A DNA stretch of 64,000 nucleotides from Photorhabdus noenieputensis (GCF_018448935.1 NZ_RCWC01000019.1:25187-89186); one strand, 5' to 3'. Counted from the first letter of the stretch, positions 25,943 to 36,112 are shown. The notes: generated by a model from the sequence alone, not told the origin. Numbers and translations are program-made.

Positions 25943-28900
25943 ATGTTATCGACAATGGAAAAGCAACTGAATGAATCCCAGCGTGATGCGTTGGTGACCG
26001 GCTATATGAATTTTGTGGCACCAACACTGAAAGGCGTCAGTGGTCAGCCGGTGACAGTGGAAGATTTGTACGAATATTTGCTGATTGACCCGGAAGTGGC
26101 CGATGAAGTTGAGACCAGTCGAGTCGCTCAAGCGATTGCTAGCGTACAGCAATATATGACTCGTCTGGTTAACGGCTCTGAACCGGGGCGTCAAGCGATG
26201 GAGCCTTCTACCGCTAACGAATGGCGTGACAATGATAGCCAATATGCTATTTGGGCTGCGGGGGCAGAGGTTCGAAATTACGCCGAAAACTACATTTCCC
26301 CCATCACCCGGCAGGAAAAAAGCCATTATTTCTCAGAGCTGGAGACCACGTTAAACCAGAACCGGCTCGATCCGGATCGGGTTCAGGACGCGGTTCTGGG
26401 GTATCTCAATGAGTTTGAGGCAGTGAGTAATCTGTATGTGCTCAGTGGTTATATTAATCAGGATAAATTTGACCAAGCCATCTATTACTTTATTGGTCGT
26501 ACTACTACTAAACCATATCGCTACTACTGGCGTCAGATGGATTTGAGTAAAAACCGTCAAGATCCGGCGGGAAATCCAGTGACGCCGAATTGTTGGAATG
26601 ATTGGCAGGAAATTACTTTGCCGCTGTCTGGTGATACGGTATTGGAGCACACAGTACGTCCGGTGTTTTATAACGATCGACTATATGTGGCTTGGGTTGA
26701 AAGAGATCCGGCAGTACAAAAGGGGGCTGACGGCAAAGATATCGGTAAGACCCATGCCTACAGCATAAAGTTTGGTTATAAACGCTATGATGATACTTGG
26801 ACAGCGCCGAATACTACCACGCTGATGACGCGACAAAAAAAAGATAAAGATGGTGATCAGGATATATCACGCAGTAGTTTGTTGATTGATGAAAATGACA
26901 TTGCACTACGAGATGTGAATTTGCTGGCTACCACTGATTTTAGTATTGACCCGACGGAGGAAACGGACAGTAACCCGTATGGCCGCTTGATGTTGGGAGT
27001 GTTTGTACGCAATTTTACGGGAAACCCATATCAGAATCGCCCTACTATGTATGGCTACTTGTATTGTGATTCAGCCTTTAATCGCCATATTCTCAAGCCG
27101 TTAAGTAAGAACTTTTTGTTCAGCACTTACCGTGATGAAACAAATGATCAGAACTGTCTACAATTTGCGGTATACGATAAAAAATATGTGATTACTAAGG
27201 TTATTGCAGGTTCAACAGAAGATCCTGAAAATACGGGTTGGGTAGGTAAAGTTGATGACTTGAAACAGGGTACTACCGGGGCTTATGTATATATCGACCA
27301 AGATGGTCTGACACTTCATATCCAAACCACAACCAATGGGGATTTTGTTAATCGTCATACATTTGGAGATGATGATCAGGAGAGAAATTCTGGGACTGGT
27401 TATGGACTAACGTATCAAACGGCATCTGGAGGCCATTTTTATATCAATTACCATGATGGAGATTATTATACCTTTGAAAATGCGGAGCTTCATTACAATC
27501 CGGATTGGTTTGGTAAAACTGGGGATTTGTCAGCGGGGACGTATTGGTGGTGTGCTCCTGTCAATGATTCTTGGAGTTCATATGCTATCTCTTGGGATGA
27601 TAATCGTAAATATATTACTACAGATGGTAGTTATAATATCGCTTGGAAGGGGGAAACTCCTCAAAGTTGGGAACTCATTATTCCCGATGGGACGCGCCTT
27701 TCTGATGGTTTTGATGTAACTAATTATGCCATTAGATCTGATAAGCTTATACCATTATTCTATTCGAATGGGGCTTATTTTACGCTATCTTATGTCAAAA
27801 ACTTCAGTAAGATCGCCGATAACCGCAAATTCTATCAGGAAATCAATGTTGATACTGCGGATAACCGTAACCTATTCAGACATTATGGTAGCCAAACTTT
27901 CGAACTTGCCAGCGGTGCGACCTATTCTACAACCTATACTTTATCCGAAGCGGATTTTTCCACTGATCCGGATAAAAACTACCTACAGGTTTGTTTGAAT
28001 GTTGTGTGGGATCATTATGACCGGCCATCAGGAAAAAAAGGAGCTTATTCTTGGGTTAGTAAGTGGTTCAATGTCTATGTCGCGTTGCAGGATAGTAAGG
28101 CTCCGGATGCCATTCCTCGATTGATTTCCCGTTACGATAGCAAGCGTGGTCTGGTGCAATATTTAGACTTCTGGACCTCATCATTACCTGCGAAAACCCG
28201 TCTTAACACCACCTTTGTACGTACCTTAATTGAGAAAGCCAATTTGGGGCTGGATAGTTTGCTGGATTACACCTTGCAGGCAGATCCTTCGCTGGAGGCC
28301 GATCTGGTCACTGATGGCAAGAGTGAACCAATGGACTTTAATGGCTCAAATGGTCTCTATTTCTGGGAATTATTCTTTCACCTGCCGTTTCTGGTTGCTA
28401 CACGTTTTGCCAGCGAACAGCAATTTTCGCCGGCACAAAAAAGTTTGCATTACATCTTTGACCCGGCGATGAAAAACAAACCACACAGTGCTCCAGCTTA
28501 CTGGAATGTACGTCCGTTGGTTCCATTGGTTAAAGTAAACAGCGAGTTGTCACGTCATTTGGACGATCCAATTGATCCCGATACTCAGGCTTATGCCAAT
28601 CCGGTGATATACCAGAAAGCGGTGTTTATCGCCTATGTCAGCAACCTGATTGCTCAGGGCGATATGTGGTATCGCCAGTTGACCCGTGATGGTCTGACTC
28701 AGGCCCGTGTCTATTACAATCTGGCCGCTGAATTGTTAGGGCCTCGGCCGGATGTGTCGCTGAGCAGCACCTGGACACCGCAAACCCTCGATACCTTGGC
28801 TGCCGGGCAAAAAACAGCGTTACGTGATTTTGAGCACCAATTGGCTAACAGTAATACTGCGTTACCCGCATTACCGGGCAATAACATTAGCTACTTGAAA

Positions 28901-30673
28901 CTGGCAGATAATGGCTACTTTAATGAACCGCTCAATGTCTTGATGTTGTCCCACTGGGATACGTTGGATGCACGGCTATACAATTTACGTCATAACCTGA
29001 CCGTTGATGGCAAGCCGCTTTCTCTGCCGCTGTATGCTGCGCCGGCTGATCCGGTAGCATTGTTGGCTCAGCGCGCTCAGTCTGGCACTTTGGTGAATGG
29101 CGTCAGTGGCACCAGATTGACGGTGCCGCCATACCGTTTCAGTGCTATGTTGCCGCGGGCTTACAGCGCCGTGGGTACGTTGACCGGTTTTGGTCAGAAC
29201 TTGCTTAGCTTGTTGGAACGTAGCGAACGGGCCGGTCAAGAAGAGTTGGCGCAACAGCAACTGTTGGATATGTCCAGCTATGCCATCACGTTGCAACAAC
29301 AGGCGTTGGATGGATTGGTGGCGGATCGTCTGGCGCTGTTGGCTAGTCAGGCGACGGCGCAACAGCGTCATGACCATTATTACACCTTGTATCAAAACAA
29401 TATCTCCAGTGCGGAACAACTGGTGATGGACACCCAAACGTCAGCACAATCCCTGATATCTTCCTCCACTGGCGTACAAACGGCTAGTGGCGCACTGAAA
29501 GTGCTCCCGAATATCTTTGGTTTTGCGGATGGTGGCTCGCGCTATGAAGGGGTAACGGAAGCGATTGCTATCGGATTGATGGCTGCCGGTCAAGCTACCA
29601 GCGTGGTGGCCGAGCGTCTGGCAACCACGGAGAATTACCGCCGCCGTCGTGAAGAGTGGCAAATCCAGTACCAACAGGCACAGTCTGAGGTCGATGCATT
29701 ACAGAAACAGTTGGATGCGTTGGCGGTGCGCGAGAAAGCGGCTCAGACTTCCCTGCAACAGGCTAAGGCGCAGCAGGTGCAAATTCGGACCATGCTGACT
29801 TACCTAACGACTCGTTTCACCCAGGCGACTCTGTACCAGTGGCTGAGTGGTCAATTATCCGCGTTGTACTATCAGGCGTATGATGCCGTGGTTGCTCTCT
29901 GCCTCTCTGCTCAAGCTTGCTGGCAGTATGAATTGGGTGATTACGCTACCACTTTTATCCAGACCGGTACTTGGAATGACCATTATCGTGGTCTGCAAGT
30001 GGGAGAAACTCTGCAACTCAATTTGCATCAGATGGAAGCGGCCTATTTGGCTCGTCACGAACGCCGTCTTAATGTGATCCGTACTGTGTCGCTCAAAAGC
30101 CTATTGGGTGATGATGGTTTTGGTAAGTTAAAAACTGAGGGCAAAGTTGACTTTACATTAAGCGAAAAGCTGTTTGACAACGACTATCCGGGACACTATT
30201 TGCGCCAGATTAAAACTGTGTCAGTGACGTTGCCGACGTTGATCGGGCCGTATCAAAACGTGAAAGCAACGCTCACTCAGACTAGCAGCAGTACATTGTT
30301 AGCAGCAGATATCAATGGTGTTAAACGTCTCAATGATCCGACAGGTAAACAGGGTGATGCGACGCATATTGTCACTAACCTGCGGGCCAGCCAGCAGGTG
30401 GCGCTCTCTTCTGGCATTAATGATGCCGGTAGCTTTGAGCTGCGTTTGGAAGATGAGCGCTATCTATCGTTTGAGGGTACGGGTGCGGTCTCCAAATGGA
30501 CGCTTACCTTCCCGCGTTCGGTGGATGAGCATATTGATGGCAACACATTGAAGGCGGATGAGATGCAGGCCGCACTGTTGGCGAATATGGATGATGTACT
30601 GGTGCAGGTGCATTATACCGCCTGCGACGGCGGTGCCAGCTTCGCAAACCAAGTCAAGAAGACACTCTTTTAA
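25943..30673 (+). CDS. tccB: Insecticidal toxin complex protein TccB
   Basis: 1576 residues from ATG 25943 (MLSTMEKQLNESQRD), the known TccB N-terminus; an in-frame GTG at 25871 adds 24 unlikely residues. This is the C-terminal partner of the split TcA: neuraminidase-like and receptor-binding regions in the first 900 residues, then the long channel helices around 1230-1310 (RRRREEWQIQYQQAQSEVDA, heptad-rich) and a C-terminal TcB-binding region (DERYLSFEGTGAVSKWTL). Residues about 310-330 and 450-640 are poorer in GC and differ from the TccB I know from strain W14, while the rest is almost identical. A hairpin follows the stop. Confidence 0.95.
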   Translation: MLSTMEKQLNESQRDALVTGYMNFVAPTLKGVSGQPVTVEDLYEYLLIDPEVADEVETSRVAQAIASVQQYMTRLVNGSEPGRQAMEPSTANEWRDNDSQYAIWAAGAEVRNYAENYISPITRQEKSHYFSELETTLNQNRLDPDRVQDAVLGYLNEFEAVSNLYVLSGYINQDKFDQAIYYFIGRTTTKPYRYYWRQMDLSKNRQDPAGNPVTPNCWNDWQEITLPLSGDTVLEHTVRPVFYNDRLYVAWVERDPAVQKGADGKDIGKTHAYSIKFGYKRYDDTWTAPNTTTLMTRQKKDKDGDQDISRSSLLIDENDIALRDVNLLATTDFSIDPTEETDSNPYGRLMLGVFVRNFTGNPYQNRPTMYGYLYCDSAFNRHILKPLSKNFLFSTYRDETNDQNCLQFAVYDKKYVITKVIAGSTEDPENTGWVGKVDDLKQGTTGAYVYIDQDGLTLHIQTTTNGDFVNRHTFGDDDQERNSGTGYGLTYQTASGGHFYINYHDGDYYTFENAELHYNPDWFGKTGDLSAGTYWWCAPVNDSWSSYAISWDDNRKYITTDGSYNIAWKGETPQSWELIIPDGTRLSDGFDVTNYAIRSDKLIPLFYSNGAYFTLSYVKNFSKIADNRKFYQEINVDTADNRNLFRHYGSQTFELASGATYSTTYTLSEADFSTDPDKNYLQVCLNVVWDHYDRPSGKKGAYSWVSKWFNVYVALQDSKAPDAIPRLISRYDSKRGLVQYLDFWTSSLPAKTRLNTTFVRTLIEKANLGLDSLLDYTLQADPSLEADLVTDGKSEPMDFNGSNGLYFWELFFHLPFLVATRFASEQQFSPAQKSLHYIFDPAMKNKPHSAPAYWNVRPLVPLVKVNSELSRHLDDPIDPDTQAYANPVIYQKAVFIAYVSNLIAQGDMWYRQLTRDGLTQARVYYNLAAELLGPRPDVSLSSTWTPQTLDTLAAGQKTALRDFEHQLANSNTALPALPGNNISYLKLADNGYFNEPLNVLMLSHWDTLDARLYNLRHNLTVDGKPLSLPLYAAPADPVALLAQRAQSGTLVNGVSGTRLTVPPYRFSAMLPRAYSAVGTLTGFGQNLLSLLERSERAGQEELAQQQLLDMSSYAITLQQQALDGLVADRLALLASQATAQQRHDHYYTLYQNNISSAEQLVMDTQTSAQSLISSSTGVQTASGALKVLPNIFGFADGGSRYEGVTEAIAIGLMAAGQATSVVAERLATTENYRRRREEWQIQYQQAQSEVDALQKQLDALAVREKAAQTSLQQAKAQQVQIRTMLTYLTTRFTQATLYQWLSGQLSALYYQAYDAVVALCLSAQACWQYELGDYATTFIQTGTWNDHYRGLQVGETLQLNLHQMEAAYLARHERRLNVIRTVSLKSLLGDDGFGKLKTEGKVDFTLSEKLFDNDYPGHYLRQIKTVSVTLPTLIGPYQNVKATLTQTSSSTLLAADINGVKRLNDPTGKQGDATHIVTNLRASQQVALSSGINDAGSFELRLEDERYLSFEGTGAVSKWTLTFPRSVDEHIDGNTLKADEMQAALLANMDDVLVQVHYTACDGGASFANQVKKTLF

Positions 30674-30692
30674 ATTAACTTTTAACTAAGAC

Positions 30693-30719
30693 TTCCCACT
30701 CTGGTTGCCAGAGTGGGAA
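30693..30719 (+). terminator. Perfect 12-bp hairpin between tccB and tccC
   Basis: TTCCCACTCTGG, a three-base loop and CCAGAGTGGGAA form a perfect stem 19 bases after the tccB stop. AAAGG rather than a T-run follows, so it may reduce read-through or protect the tccAB transcript end instead of ending it fully. tccC would then be expressed at a lower level than tccAB. Confidence 0.7.
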
Positions 30720-30806
30720 AGGATCTGTCATATCTAAAATCAATCTTGCGATCTTTCTCCATTTCATTGGAAGGGAAGCTTTAAAACAAAATAAAAGGAA
30801 TATGAT

Positions 30807-33800
30807 ATGAGTACGCCTGATACTGTTCTTTATACTCAAACCCCAACAGTCAGCGTGTTAGATAATCGCGGCCTGTCCATTCGCGATATCGGTTTTCACC
30901 GTGTTGTGATCGGGGGGGATGCTGACACCCGCGTCACTCGTCACCAGTATGATGCCCGTGGACACCTGAACCACAGTATTGACCCACGCTTGTATGATGC
31001 AAAGCAGGCTGATAACTCGGTGAAGCCTAATTTTGTCTGGCAGTATGATCTGGCCGGTCATGCCTTGCGGACAGAGAGTGTCGATGCTGGTCGTACTGTG
31101 GCATTGAATGATATTGAAGGTCGTCCGGTAATGACGATGAATGCGACAGGTGTTCGTCAGACCCGTCGCTATGAAGGTAATACCTTGCCTGGTCGCTTGT
31201 TATCTGTGAGTGAGCAAGTTTCCGGCCAAGAGATTTCTCAAGTGACAGAGCGCTTTATCTGGGCTGAGAATACAATCGCAGAGAAAGAGTATAACCTCTC
31301 CGGTTTGTGTATCCGCCACTATGACACGGCGGGCGTTACCCGGTTGATGAGTCAGTCACTGGCGGGTGCCATGTTATCCCAATCTCACCAATTGCTGGCT
31401 GAGGGGCAGGAGGCTAACTGGAGCGGTGACGACGAAACTGTCTGGCAGGGGATGCTGGCGAGTGAGATCTATACGACACACAGTACAACCAATGCCATCG
31501 GGGCTTTACTGACCCAAACCGATGCGAAAGGCAATATCCAGCGTCTGGCTTATGACATTGCCGGTCAGTTAAAAGGCAGTTGGTTGACGGTGAAAGGCCA
31601 GCGTGAACAGGTGATTGTTAAGTCCCTGAGTTGGTCAGCCGCAGGTCATAAATTGCGTGAAGAGCACGGTAACGGCGTGATTACCGAGTACAGTTATGAA
31701 CCGGAAACTCAACGTTTGATGGGTATCACTACCCGCCGTACCGAAGAGAGTCAATCAGGAGCGAGAGTATTGCAGGATCTCCGCTATAAGTATGATCCGG
31801 TGGGGAATGTCGTCAGTATCCATAATGATGCCGAAGCCACCCGCTTTTGGCGTAATCAGAAAGTGGAGCCGGAAAATCGCTATGTTTATGATTCTCTGTA
31901 TCAGCTTATTAGCGCAACAGGGCGTGAAATGGCTAATATTGGCCAGCAAAGCAACCAACTTCCCTCGCCCGCTATGCCTGTTCCTGCCGACGACAACACT
32001 TATACCAATTACCTGCGTACTTATAGTTATGACCGTGGCGGTAATTTGGTTCAAATCCGACACGGTTCACCCGCGACTCAACATAGTTACACCACAGATA
32101 TCACCGTTTCAAACCGCAGTAACCGGACGGTATTGAGTATATTAACGACAGATCCAACCCAAGTGGATGCGCTATTTGATTCCGGCGGTCATCAGAAGAC
32201 GTTAATACCGGGGCAAAATCTGGATTGGAATATTCGTGGTGAATTGCAACGAGTAACACCGGTGAGCCGCGAAAATAGCAGTGACAGTGAATGGTATCGT
32301 TATAGCAGTGATGGAATGCGGCTGCTAAAAGTGAGTGAACAGCAGACGGGCAACAGTACTCAAGTACAACGGGTGACTTATCTGCCGGGATTAGAGCTGC
32401 GTACAACTGGAGTGGCAGATAAAACAACCGAAAGTTTGCAGGTGATGACGGTAGGTGAAGCGGGCCGCGCACAGGTAAGGGTATTGCACTGGGAGAGCGG
32501 TAAACCGGCAGATATCGACAACAATCAGGTGCGCTATAGCTACGATAATCTGCTCGGCTCCAGCCAGCTTGAACTGGATAGCGAAGGGCAGATTCTCAGT
32601 CAGGAAGAGTATTATCCGTATGGCGGCACGGCGGTATGGGCAGCGAAAAATCAAACAGAAGCCAGCTACAAATTTATTCGTTACTCCGGTAAAGAGCGGG
32701 ATGCCACCGGGTTGTATTATTACGGTTATCGCTATTATCAGCCTTGGGTGGGCCGCTGGTTGAGTGCTGATCCGGCGGGAACCGTGGATGGGCTGAATTT
32801 ATACCGGATGGTGAGGAATAATCCCATCACATTGACTGACCATGACGGATTAGCGCCGTCTCCGAACCGTAATCGGAATACATTTTGGTTTGCTTCATTT
32901 CTGTTTCGTAAACCTGATGAGGGAATGTCCGCGTCAATGAGACGGGGACAAAAAATTGGCAGAGCCATTGCCGGCGGGCTTGCGATTGGCGGTCTTGCGG
33001 CTGCCATTGCGGGTACGGCTGGCGCGGCTCTCCCCGTCATTCTGGGGGTTGCGGCCGTAGGCGCAGGGATTGGGGCGTTGATGGGGTATAACGTGGGTAG
33101 CCTGCTGGAAAAAGGTGGGGCATTACTCGCTCGACTCGTACAGGGGAAATCGACGTTAGTACAGTCAGCGGCGGGCGTTGCTGCTGGGGCGAGTTCAGCC
33201 GCGGCTTATGGTGCGCGAGCACAAGGTGTAGGTGTTGCATCAGCCGCCGGGGCGGTAACGGGCGCGGTGGGATCATGGATAAATAATGCTGACCGTGGGA
33301 TAGGTGGCGCTATTGGGGCCGGGAGTGCGGTAGGTACCATTGATACCATGTTGGGGACTTCCGCCACTCTTACCCATGAAGTTGCGGCAGCGGCGGGTGG
33401 GGCGGCTGGTGGGATGATTACTGGTACACAAGGGAGTACCAGAGCAGGGATTCATGCCGGTATTGGCACCTATTATGGTTCTTGGATTGGTTTTGGTTTA
33501 GATGTCGCCAGCAACCCTGCCGGACATTTAGCCAATTACGCCGTGGGTTATGCCGCTGGTTTGGGGGCCGAAATGGCGATCAACAGAATAATAGGTGGCG
33601 GATTTTTGGGTAGGCTCTTAGGCCGGGCTGTCAGCCCATATGCTGCTGGTTTAGCCAGACAATTAGTGCATTTCAGCGTCGCCAGACCTTTCTTTGAGCC
33701 GATATTTAGTGTTCTCGGTGGGCTTGCCGGTGGCATTGGAACTGGCCTGCACAGAGTGATGGGAAGAGACAGTTGGATCTCCAGAGCGCTAAGTGCTGCG

Positions 33801-33938
33801 GGTAGTGGTATAGATCATGTTGCTGGCATGATTGGTAATCAGATCAGAGGCAGAGTCTTGACCACAACCGGGATCGCCAATGCGATAGACTATGGAACCA
33901 GCGCTGTGGGAGCCGCACGACGGCTTGTCTCTTTGTAG
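30807..33938 (+). CDS. tccC1: Insecticidal toxin complex protein TccC1
   Basis: 1043 residues, the length of W14 TccC and nearly identical to it by eye. Residues 1 to about 680 are the Rhs/YD-repeat shell ending at RYSGKERDATGLYYYGYRYY, GRWLSADPAGTVDGLN and TDHDGLAPS, where TcC proteins cut themselves. The tail, residues 685-1043, is glycine and alanine rich with several hydrophobic stretches (AGGLAIGGLAAAIAGTAGAA) and lacks a recognised enzymatic motif. AAGGA precedes the ATG. It is the third gene of the tcc unit. It must combine with a TcB protein (TcaC or TcdB type) encoded elsewhere, as none lies here. Confidence 0.95.
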   Translation: MSTPDTVLYTQTPTVSVLDNRGLSIRDIGFHRVVIGGDADTRVTRHQYDARGHLNHSIDPRLYDAKQADNSVKPNFVWQYDLAGHALRTESVDAGRTVALNDIEGRPVMTMNATGVRQTRRYEGNTLPGRLLSVSEQVSGQEISQVTERFIWAENTIAEKEYNLSGLCIRHYDTAGVTRLMSQSLAGAMLSQSHQLLAEGQEANWSGDDETVWQGMLASEIYTTHSTTNAIGALLTQTDAKGNIQRLAYDIAGQLKGSWLTVKGQREQVIVKSLSWSAAGHKLREEHGNGVITEYSYEPETQRLMGITTRRTEESQSGARVLQDLRYKYDPVGNVVSIHNDAEATRFWRNQKVEPENRYVYDSLYQLISATGREMANIGQQSNQLPSPAMPVPADDNTYTNYLRTYSYDRGGNLVQIRHGSPATQHSYTTDITVSNRSNRTVLSILTTDPTQVDALFDSGGHQKTLIPGQNLDWNIRGELQRVTPVSRENSSDSEWYRYSSDGMRLLKVSEQQTGNSTQVQRVTYLPGLELRTTGVADKTTESLQVMTVGEAGRAQVRVLHWESGKPADIDNNQVRYSYDNLLGSSQLELDSEGQILSQEEYYPYGGTAVWAAKNQTEASYKFIRYSGKERDATGLYYYGYRYYQPWVGRWLSADPAGTVDGLNLYRMVRNNPITLTDHDGLAPSPNRNRNTFWFASFLFRKPDEGMSASMRRGQKIGRAIAGGLAIGGLAAAIAGTAGAALPVILGVAAVGAGIGALMGYNVGSLLEKGGALLARLVQGKSTLVQSAAGVAAGASSAAAYGARAQGVGVASAAGAVTGAVGSWINNADRGIGGAIGAGSAVGTIDTMLGTSATLTHEVAAAAGGAAGGMITGTQGSTRAGIHAGIGTYYGSWIGFGLDVASNPAGHLANYAVGYAAGLGAEMAINRIIGGGFLGRLLGRAVSPYAAGLARQLVHFSVARPFFEPIFSVLGGLAGGIGTGLHRVMGRDSWISRALSAAGSGIDHVAGMIGNQIRGRVLTTTGIANAIDYGTSAVGAARRLVSL

Positions 33939-33950
33939 TCAACATTATTA

Positions 33951-33982
33951 GAAATCTCCGTCCAATATTGGGCGGAGATTTC
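33951..33982 (+). terminator. Stem-loop after tccC1
   Basis: GAAATCTCCGTCC, a six-base AATATT loop and GGGCGGAGATTTC form a 13-bp stem with one G-T wobble, 13 bases beyond the tccC1 stop. There is little T-tract, but position and stability suit the end of the operon and of the converging lipoprotein gene. Confidence 0.75.
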
Positions 33983-34018
33983 CGGGTGGAATGCGGTTAC
34001 TTTAATATCAAAAACAAT

Positions 34019-34420
34019 TTAATTTTTTAATACGCTCATAATACTCATGGCTTGCTCTTTATCTTTTACCCCCATTCTGAATGAAGGACTTAAAGGAGTT
34101 TGAATAGTCGCCGTGACAAGATGAGTACCTTTAAATGATACTGTCATTTGAGTGCCGATATTTTTATTGATTAAAGCATCAAAATGAGGAAAGCATTGTT
34201 TATCGTTTTTTATCGCTATTTCTATCTGGTCATTACCGCCTTCATCTGGCCCTAAATAATTGATTTTATCGGTACAAACGTGAGTTAAGATAAAATTGCC
34301 ACCGGATGAAAATGCAAATTTCAATCCCTCTTCTGCTTGTGTTTGTCTGTTTGGGATGTTTTTACCGGAGCACCCGGTTATTACAGAGAGAAGTAATATA
34401 ATAACAAACAAATTTTTCAT
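34019..34420 (-). CDS. Small predicted lipoprotein, 133 residues
   Basis: The N-terminus MKNLFVIILLLSVITGCSGK is a type II signal peptide with the lipobox VITGC, so Cys17 should be lipidated and the mature protein anchored in the envelope. The rest is a small beta-rich domain with two further cysteines (HVCTDK, KQCFPH) that could form a disulphide. I do not recognise the family. It converges on tccC1 with the stem-loop between them. Upstream is a chimeric ERIC copy, which must border its promoter. Confidence 0.75.
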   Translation of the reverse strand: MKNLFVIILLLSVITGCSGKNIPNRQTQAEEGLKFAFSSGGNFILTHVCTDKINYLGPDEGGNDQIEIAIKNDKQCFPHFDALINKNIGTQMTVSFKGTHLVTATIQTPLSPSFRMGVKDKEQAMSIMSVLKN

Positions 34421-34472
34421 GATTTCAACCTCAATTTAAGGTGGAATTTCTTTGTCCACGTAATGATCTCGA

Positions 34473-34599
34473 TATACCCGTCATCTTTCAAGTTGCTTCT
34501 TTGTTGGCTGCACTCACTCACCCCGGTCACATAGTTATCTATGCTCCCGGGGATTTACTCTCTTGCCGCCGCGATGCATATTGAAAGATAACGGGTATA
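34473..34599 (-). repeat. Chimeric ERIC element with matching ends (127 bp)
   Basis: Reads as an inverted ERIC copy from TATACCCGTCATCTTTCAA through GCTCCCGGGGATT. However, the far end is TTGAAAGATAACGGGTATA instead of the expected TTGAAATCCATAGGGTATA. Both termini therefore carry the same sequence, making a long terminal inverted repeat while the total length stays 127 bp. Confidence 0.9.
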
Positions 34600-34951
34600 T
34601 AATCCAAAACCAGATTAGGAGTAATTATTGCAATAATACCGATAGTAATTCGAATTGAATAATTTAATTTTTTCTTCTACGTTAATGAAGGAAATTCGCT
34701 GAAATCTGTTCATTAGATGAGCTTGACAAAAGTATCGTTGTCGAATAATTCCTGTCTGGTTAGGGAGCGTTACGTATTCGGTACAATTAAGGTTGCCTAA
34801 TTAGCTTACAATGTGGGTTTATGCAAGTATTATTGCGCCGATGTTTAATATCTACAGGCGGGTCAGAAAATAGAACTTGTTTTAAACACCTCTTAGACGC
34901 CATATAATAACTTCTTATTTTCCATACAAATTCAGCTAACAGGATTATGTT
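34600..34951. other. Intergenic region upstream of telA
   Basis: About 350 bases with no gene. It should contain the telA promoter; AACAGGATT lies just before the telA ATG. No palindrome or riboswitch was recognised. Confidence 0.5.
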
Positions 34952-36055
34952 ATGAGTACTAAAGTTACACCTATCCCATCATTTGGTCGTGAAATGGCTC
35001 TCAATGAGTCAACTGTTCTGATTGATCAGGAGCACATCAACACGCTAATAGAAAAGATCGATATTTCGCAACCTGCGGCGGTGATCAGCTATGGTGCTCA
35101 GTCTATGGGAGGGATTGCCCGTTTTGCTGATACGTTATTGGAGAATGTAAAAACCAAAGAAGCTGATGAGGTAGGCCAAAAACTCTCGGATTTGGTTATG
35201 TTTATTCGTGAACATGATGCGTTGTCCCCGGAAGAGAAAAGTAGTCGCTTTCTGAGAAAATTACCGTTGATCGGCGGGATTTTTAAGAAAGCTGAACGCA
35301 CTATGATTGATCAAAAGACGCTAACACAACAGGTCGATACCATCGCCACTCATCTGGATAGTGCAATGCTTAACTTGCTGCGTGATATCACTGTGTTAGA
35401 TCAACTCTATGATCGCAATCTAGGTTTCTATAAAGAGATATCGCTCTATGTTGAAGCGGGCAAACAGAAGTTGCAACAGATTAAAACGGTGGAGTTGCCC
35501 TCATTACAGAGAAAGGCTGAAATGTCTCAAGATATGATGGATGCGCAGAGTGTTAAAGATCTGCTGGAAAATATTAATCGCTTTGAACGCCGTCTTCACG
35601 ACCTGGAACTGTCAAAAACCATTGCTATACAGACAGCACCGCAGATCCGGATTGTACAAAATAATAACCAGCAACTGGCGGAAAAGATCCAGAGTAGCAT
35701 CCTTTCTACATTGCCAATCTGGAAAAGTCAGATGGTACTCAATCTGTCACTGAAAGCTCAGAGTAGAGCGGCTAAATTGCAAAAAGAGGTGGCCGATACG
35801 ACCAACGAATTATTACGCAAAAATGCTGAAATCCTGCAACAAAGCAGCATTGCAACGGCTACTGAAGTGGAACGCTCTATCGTTGACATTGAAACCTTGC
35901 GTGATGTGCAGAGCCGTTTAGTCAATACGATTGAGGATACAATGCGCATTGCGTCAGAAGCGCGCATTAAGCGGACTGAGATTGAGAAAGAACTCTCCTC
36001 AATGGAAGGTAATTTACGTCAGCGTTTAACTGCGGCGGCTAATGCACAATATTAG
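34952..36055 (+). CDS. TelA-family toxic anion resistance protein
   Basis: 367 residues, mostly helical with coiled-coil character from about 190 onward (SLQRKAEMSQDMMDAQ, LHDLELSKTIAIQTAPQIR, SQMVLNLSLKAQSRAAKLQK). The block TAPQIRIVQNNNQQLAEKIQ is typical of the TelA/KlaA family, named for tellurite resistance on plasmids and often located with XpaC-like proteins. The protein is cytoplasmic or membrane-associated; its biochemical function is not established. It forms a two-gene unit with the following xpaC-like gene, 57 bases downstream. Confidence 0.85.
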   Translation: MSTKVTPIPSFGREMALNESTVLIDQEHINTLIEKIDISQPAAVISYGAQSMGGIARFADTLLENVKTKEADEVGQKLSDLVMFIREHDALSPEEKSSRFLRKLPLIGGIFKKAERTMIDQKTLTQQVDTIATHLDSAMLNLLRDITVLDQLYDRNLGFYKEISLYVEAGKQKLQQIKTVELPSLQRKAEMSQDMMDAQSVKDLLENINRFERRLHDLELSKTIAIQTAPQIRIVQNNNQQLAEKIQSSILSTLPIWKSQMVLNLSLKAQSRAAKLQKEVADTTNELLRKNAEILQQSSIATATEVERSIVDIETLRDVQSRLVNTIEDTMRIASEARIKRTEIEKELSSMEGNLRQRLTAAANAQY

Positions 36056-36112
36056 TCATCTCATTAGATGCTTTCCTGACAGTAATAGATATTAAGAAGA
36101 GTAAAATACCCT

